Source of the DNA: Thermoplasmata archaeon
GTDB taxonomy: Archaea; Thermoplasmatota; Thermoplasmata; Lutacidiplasmatales; UBA184
Direction: 5' to 3'
NCBI GenBank assembly: GCA_030044105.1
Contig: JASHWL010000078.1
Location: 1 to 16,677 of the forward strand
Length of the DNA stretch: 16,677 bases
Shown here one piece after another: positions 13,785 through 16,677 of the stretch. Each line of letters begins with the position of its first letter. Positions within the stretch are counted from its first letter, which is position 1. Position numbers and translations under genes: made by a program. Below the pieces are notes generated by a model. That model was not told the DNA's origin. It was given only the letters and a program-made list of their open reading frames with translations, and did no database searches.

Positions 13785-14921
13785 TCAGGGCATCCGCTCG
13801 ACGATGGCGGCGAGCGCGCGGCCCGGCGCGGGCAGTCGCCCCGCCTTCCCCAGGATCCGCTCCAGCGCGGCGAACGTGACCAGGAGGTCCGGCCAGTCGG
13901 CGATCCCCATGTGGCCGATGCGGAAGATCTTCCCGGTGAGCGCGCCCTGGCCGCCCTGCACGAGGATGTTGTACTGGCGCTCGAGCACCTTCCGGAGCTC
14001 GGGATCGCCGAGCCCCTCCGGGTTCCGGATCGCGGTGACCGTGTCGGACGCGAACCGGCGTTCCGGGAAGAGCGAAAGCCCCAGGGCGTCGACCGCGGCG
14101 CGCGACGCTTCGGCCAGGCGGTGGGTCCGCTCGAGGCGGGTCGCGAGACCTTCCTCCTTCAGCAGGAGGAGCGCCTCGCGCAGCGCGAGGAACAGCGGGA
14201 CCGCCGGCGTCCACGGGGTGTCGTTCTTCTCGAGCGACTTCAGATGCGCGGCGAGATCGAGGTAGAAGGTCCCGGGGTGCAGGGCCGCGGCCGCCCGCTC
14301 GGAGAGATGGACCAGCGCGAGCCCGGCGGGAGCGGCGAGTCCCTTCTGGCTGCCCGCCACGACCGCGTCGATCCCCCACTTCTCGATCTCGACCGGGATG
14401 CCCGCGACCGCGCTGATCCCGTCGACCAGGAACAGCGCGCCGGAGCTCCGCACCGCCGGCGCGATCGCCGTGAGGTCGTTCGCGAGCCCGACGCTCGTCT
14501 CGTTGTGGACGACACAGACGGCCCCCACGTCGCCCTTCGCGAGCTCCGCGTGCACCTGCTCGGCGGGCAGCGGGTGCCCCCACGGGGCGGAGATCGTCGT
14601 GACCGAGCCCGAGTAGCGCCGCACGATCAGGTCCGTCCGCTCCCCGAAGTTCCCGTTCGAGAGGACCAGCGTACGCCGGTCCTTCGGTACGAGGGAGGAG
14701 TAGACGGCCTCGAGGCCGCTGGTCCCGCTGCCCGAGAGGATGAGCTGCCGGCCCTTCGCGCCGAACAGCACGGGCAGCAGTTCGCGGATCTCCCCGACGA
14801 CCCCGTGGAAGTAGTCGCCCCGGTGGTTGAGCGATGGCATCGACATCGCGCGGAGCACGCGCGGATGGATGCGGACCGGGCCGGCGATCAGGAACGTAGT
14901 GGTCTCGGGATCGAACGTCAT
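13785..14921 (-). CDS. Class V aminotransferase (serine-pyruvate/alanine-glyoxylate type), 378 aa
   Basis: PLP-dependent aminotransferase of fold type I, class V. LIAGPVRIHP is the typical N-terminal start, SGSGTSGLEA (63-72) holds the phosphate loop, HNETSVG (139-145) and VDGIS with Asp167 contact PLP, and SQKGLAAPAG (191-200) carries the Schiff-base Lys193. The C-terminal FRIGHMG is also typical. Length is normal. It overlaps the upstream dehydrogenase by four bases (ATGA) and has GGAGGA six bases before its ATG, so translation is coupled. Next to a SerA-type enzyme its likely job is making phosphoserine from phosphohydroxypyruvate, as shown for a class V enzyme in Methanococcales. Transamination of glyoxylate or pyruvate is the alternative. 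Confidence 0.9.
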   Translation of the reverse strand: MTFDPETTTFLIAGPVRIHPRVLRAMSMPSLNHRGDYFHGVVGEIRELLPVLFGAKGRQLILSGSGTSGLEAVYSSLVPKDRRTLVLSNGNFGERTDLIVRRYSGSVTTISAPWGHPLPAEQVHAELAKGDVGAVCVVHNETSVGLANDLTAIAPAVRSSGALFLVDGISAVAGIPVEIEKWGIDAVVAGSQKGLAAPAGLALVHLSERAAAALHPGTFYLDLAAHLKSLEKNDTPWTPAVPLFLALREALLLLKEEGLATRLERTHRLAEASRAAVDALGLSLFPERRFASDTVTAIRNPEGLGDPELRKVLERQYNILVQGGQGALTGKIFRIGHMGIADWPDLLVTFAALERILGKAGRLPAPGRALAAIVERMP

Positions 14922-15868
14922 GCGGTTCCTCCGGGCGAGGGCACGAGGTTCTTGAGGGGTTCGCCGCGGAGGGCCCGGAGCACCTCGTCAGCGATCTCGG
15001 CGCCCGCGCGCGCCTGTCCCTCGGCCGTCATGGCGCCGAGGTGCGGGGTCGCGATCACGTTCGGGAGCTCCAGCAGCGCGCGGTCCGTCGGAGGTTCCAC
15101 CTCGAACACGTCGAGCGCCGCGCCGGCGAGACGGCCCTTCTGGAGCGCGGCGAGGAGGGCGGGCTCGTCGATCAGCGGCCCGCGCGCGACGTTGACCAGG
15201 AACGCCGTCGGCTTCATCCGTCCCAGGGCGGCGGCGTCGATCAGGTGGCGGTTCTCCGCTGTGAGCGCGGCGTGGAGGCTCACGATGTCGGCCCGGCCGA
15301 GGAGCGTCTCCAGGGGAACCAGTTCGGTCGCGTCGCCCGTGCGGTTCACGAACGGGTCGAAGGCGAGCGCGGCGGCCCCGAACGCGGCCGCCCGGTGCGC
15401 GACCTCGCGCGCGATCCGGCCGTAGCCGACGAACCCGACCGTCTTCCCCGCGAGCTCGCGGCCGTGCGCGCCCCGCTCCCACCGCCCGGCCTTGGTCGCC
15501 GCGATCGCGGGGATCAACCCCCGCAGGAGATCGAGGTAGAGCGCGATCGTGAGCTCGGCCACGCTCACGGTCGCCGCCGCGGGAGCGTTGACCACGCGGA
15601 TCTTGCGGGCCCCGGACGCGGCCATGTCCACGTTGTCGACCCCGACCCCGGCCCGGGCGATGAGGGACAACCGCGGGGCCGCGGCGATCAGGTCGCTCGT
15701 GACCTTGGTGCGGCTCCGGACGATCAAGCCCCACGCGTCCGATAACTGGGCCCCCAACTGCGTGGGATCGCCGCTGGCATCCACCACTCGGCACGGCCCT
15801 CCCCGGAGGCGGTCGAGCGCGGCGCGATCGATCGGGTCGGCGACGACCACCAGCGGAGCGTCGGACAC
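14918..15868 (-). CDS. serA: D-isomer-specific 2-hydroxyacid dehydrogenase, probably D-3-phosphoglycerate dehydrogenase, 316 aa
   Basis: NAD-dependent oxidation of 3-phosphoglycerate to phosphohydroxypyruvate, the first step of serine synthesis, is the likely reaction. The substrate-domain signature is IARAGVGVDNVDM (70-82). The Rossmann motif is VGFVGYGRIA (144-153). The catalytic residues are Arg229 (VARGPLID), a Glu in DVFEVEPP (258) and His276 (ATPHLG). The protein is the short type, without the regulatory ACT domain, so feedback control by serine through ACT is not expected. GTG 15868 starts the first beta strand (APLVVVADP) at normal distance; the longer open frame upstream is mostly intergenic and reads into the ABC permease region. 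A GTTTTCC element lies about 28 bases upstream. Glyoxylate reductase is an alternative function, but the aminotransferase partner favours SerA. Confidence 0.88.
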   Translation of the reverse strand: MSDAPLVVVADPIDRAALDRLRGGPCRVVDASGDPTQLGAQLSDAWGLIVRSRTKVTSDLIAAAPRLSLIARAGVGVDNVDMAASGARKIRVVNAPAAATVSVAELTIALYLDLLRGLIPAIAATKAGRWERGAHGRELAGKTVGFVGYGRIAREVAHRAAAFGAAALAFDPFVNRTGDATELVPLETLLGRADIVSLHAALTAENRHLIDAAALGRMKPTAFLVNVARGPLIDEPALLAALQKGRLAGAALDVFEVEPPTDRALLELPNVIATPHLGAMTAEGQARAGAEIADEVLRALRGEPLKNLVPSPGGTA

Positions 15869-15890
15869 GGACCGCCCGACGGGGGCGTGA

Positions 15891-15899
15891 CGGAAAACG
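15891..15899 (-). promoter_or_regulatory. Weak TATA-like element before serA
   Basis: On the minus strand CGTTTTCCG contains the only AT-rich stretch just before the serA GTG, centred about 28 bases upstream. The sequence is a poor box A, so the call is tentative. Confidence 0.35.
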
Positions 15900-15945
15900 G
15901 TTTGGTCCCCCGCGAGGCCCGATCGAACCCCCCACGGAATCTTCT

Positions 15946-15970
15946 GCGATGCGCCACCGCGCGATGCGCC
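15946..15970. repeat. Two perfect 10-base direct repeats upstream of serA
   Basis: GCGATGCGCC occurs at 15946-15955 and again at 15961-15970, separated by ACCGC, giving a 15-base period. The pair lies about 50-75 bases beyond the putative serA TATA element and could be an operator with two half-sites; this is inference. Confidence 0.5.
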
Positions 15971-15988
15971 GTGGAGCCCCCGTCGTAG

Positions 15989-16038
15989 CCCGGAGGGCCA
16001 TACCTCCCGGTCCTCGAACCGGCCCCGGCACTCGCCGG
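15989..16038. other. Two adjacent hairpins in the serA-ABC permease gap
   Basis: GGAGG (15992-15996) pairs with CCTCC (16003-16007) around a 6-base loop, extended by CC/GG outside one C-C mismatch. Next to it CCGGC (16025-16029) pairs with GCCGG (16034-16038) around a 4-base loop. Both lie just after the ABC permease stop on its transcript. No T run follows, so a terminator is not proven; RNA structure or mRNA stabilisation are alternatives. The rest of the 185-base gap (15869-16053) shows no gene that I can support. Confidence 0.35.
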
Positions 16039-16053
16039 TGTGCTGACGTCCCC

Positions 16054-16677
16054 TCACTCGTAGGAGAGCTCGGAGCGGAGGTACGCGCGGGCGGCGAGGA
16101 ACAGGAAGGCGACGGTCTCGATCGCGAGGACAATCATCTGGTAGCCGTCGCCCTGGGTGAGCGTGTTCGAGTAGGCGCCCCGCACCGCGTCCGCGACGTA
16201 GGTGAGCGGGTTGATCTGGAACAGCACCCGCAGCCCGAGCGGCAGGCTGTTCGAGAGCGGATAGAAGACCGTGCTCGCGAAGTTCACGACGAAGATCAGC
16301 AGGATCTGGATGCTGTTGTACGCCGTGTTCGACTTCACGAGCGCGCCGAGGAACAGCATCAGCGAACCGAAGAAGATCGAGCCCACGACGATCACGCCGA
16401 ACATCGTGCCGAGGGCGATCACCGAGGTCGGACCGGTGCCCAGGAGCGCCCACGCGACGCCCAGCATCACCGCCGCGCCGCCGAGGCCGAAGAGCAGCGA
16501 GGTGAGCATGATCCCGAGCAGGTACTCGAGGCGCGTGAACGGTCCCGAGAGGAGCTGGGCGAACATGCCCCAGCGGCGGTCGGCCCACAGGATGCTCCCC
16601 CCGACCGTCCCGGCCATCACGACCTGGAACGAGAGGATCCCGGGCGTCAGGAACGCGAGGTAGCTGTGCCCGCCGCC
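16054..16677 (-). CDS. ABC-2 type transporter permease, C-terminal part, cut by the window edge
   Basis: Membrane subunit of an ABC-2 exporter, working with a separate ATP-binding protein that is not in view. The frame runs off the right edge; the visible 207 residues begin GGGHSYLAFLTPGILSFQ, the usual region after the first membrane helix of ABC-2 proteins. Hydrophobic segments follow at roughly 50-75 (LEYLLGIMLTSLLFGLGG), 80-115 (VIALGTMFGVIVVGS, FFGSLMLFLGALV), 122-142 (IQILLIFVVNFASTVFYPLS) and 180-200 (MIVLAIETVAFLFLAARAYL). The block FYPLSNSLPLGLRVLFQINPLTYVADAVRG is the diagnostic family signature before the last helix. An internal GTG-ATG at 16620 and 16617 should not be taken as the start. 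The substrate (drug, lipid or polysaccharide) is unknown. Confidence 0.92.
   Translation of the reverse strand, partial: GGGHSYLAFLTPGILSFQVVMAGTVGGSILWADRRWGMFAQLLSGPFTRLEYLLGIMLTSLLFGLGGAAVMLGVAWALLGTGPTSVIALGTMFGVIVVGSIFFGSLMLFLGALVKSNTAYNSIQILLIFVVNFASTVFYPLSNSLPLGLRVLFQINPLTYVADAVRGAYSNTLTQGDGYQMIVLAIETVAFLFLAARAYLRSELSYE

Noticed and set aside
12507..15425. 972-codon open frame on the plus strand
   Set aside because: It runs antisense to the glycosyltransferase, aminotransferase and serA and across archease; its translation is Arg/Gly/Pro-rich with no motifs.
15900..16050. Possible tRNA on the minus strand, suggested by GGTTCGA and GTTCGATC words
   Set aside because: The bases following the putative T-loops do not close a 5-bp T stem, and no matching acceptor arm or D arm with GG could be built.
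1..16677. CRISPR array, insertion sequence, phage or defence genes
   Set aside because: I saw no regularly spaced repeats, transposase or integrase motifs, or nuclease/toxin domains; CPBP alone is not evidence of an immunity locus.

Overview
The window is a very GC-rich (by eye about 70%), densely packed stretch of an archaeal chromosome. Archaeal origin is supported by ribosomal protein L40e, a geranylgeranyl reductase for ether lipids, a Pcc1-like KEOPS subunit, an archease, an AMMECR1-family protein, and short AT islands of the box-A type (CTTTATA, CTTTTATAC, CTTAATG) about 24-37 bases before gene starts. A Thermoplasmatota-like euryarchaeon is my best guess from the fused ETF and overall gene style, but this is an inference and no rRNA is present to test it.

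Layout, left to right. (1) 1-3273, plus strand: the 3' part of a thioredoxin reductase, then a 2[4Fe-4S] ferredoxin with its own TATA box, a geranylgeranyl reductase, and two unrecognised helical proteins. (2) 3302-4542, plus: a DUF1028 protein with a C-terminal peptidoglycan-binding-like domain, overlapping a tiny Pcc1-like gene. (3) 4548-6368, minus: a fused EtfB-EtfA electron transfer flavoprotein. (4) 6431-11649, plus: a CPBP intramembrane protease, a CoA-binding-domain protein, a bactofilin-like beta-solenoid protein and isoleucyl-tRNA synthetase. (5) 11651-12265 minus and 12321-12473 plus: AMMECR1 and L40e, divergent around one TATA box. (6) 12480-13277 minus: a family 2 glycosyltransferase, divergent from an archease (plus, ending 13779) that lacks a normal start codon. 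(7) 13785-15868, minus: a class V aminotransferase and a SerA-type dehydrogenase, overlapping by 4 bases, probably a serine-pathway operon. (8) A structured 185-base intergenic region, then the C-terminal part of an ABC-2 permease running off the right edge.

Most genes are housekeeping: redox supply and lipid saturation, translation (IleRS, L40e, Pcc1, archease), serine synthesis and membrane functions. I see no CRISPR, insertion sequence, phage or defence island, and no convincing tRNA. The more interesting points are regulatory and structural: single TATA elements between divergent genes, a stop codon embedded in a promoter, convergent genes separated by 1-6 bases, the archease without an ATG/GTG/TTG start, the fused ETF with substituted FAD-site motifs, the bactofilin-like protein, and two uncharacterised helical proteins linked to the lipid-reductase cluster.
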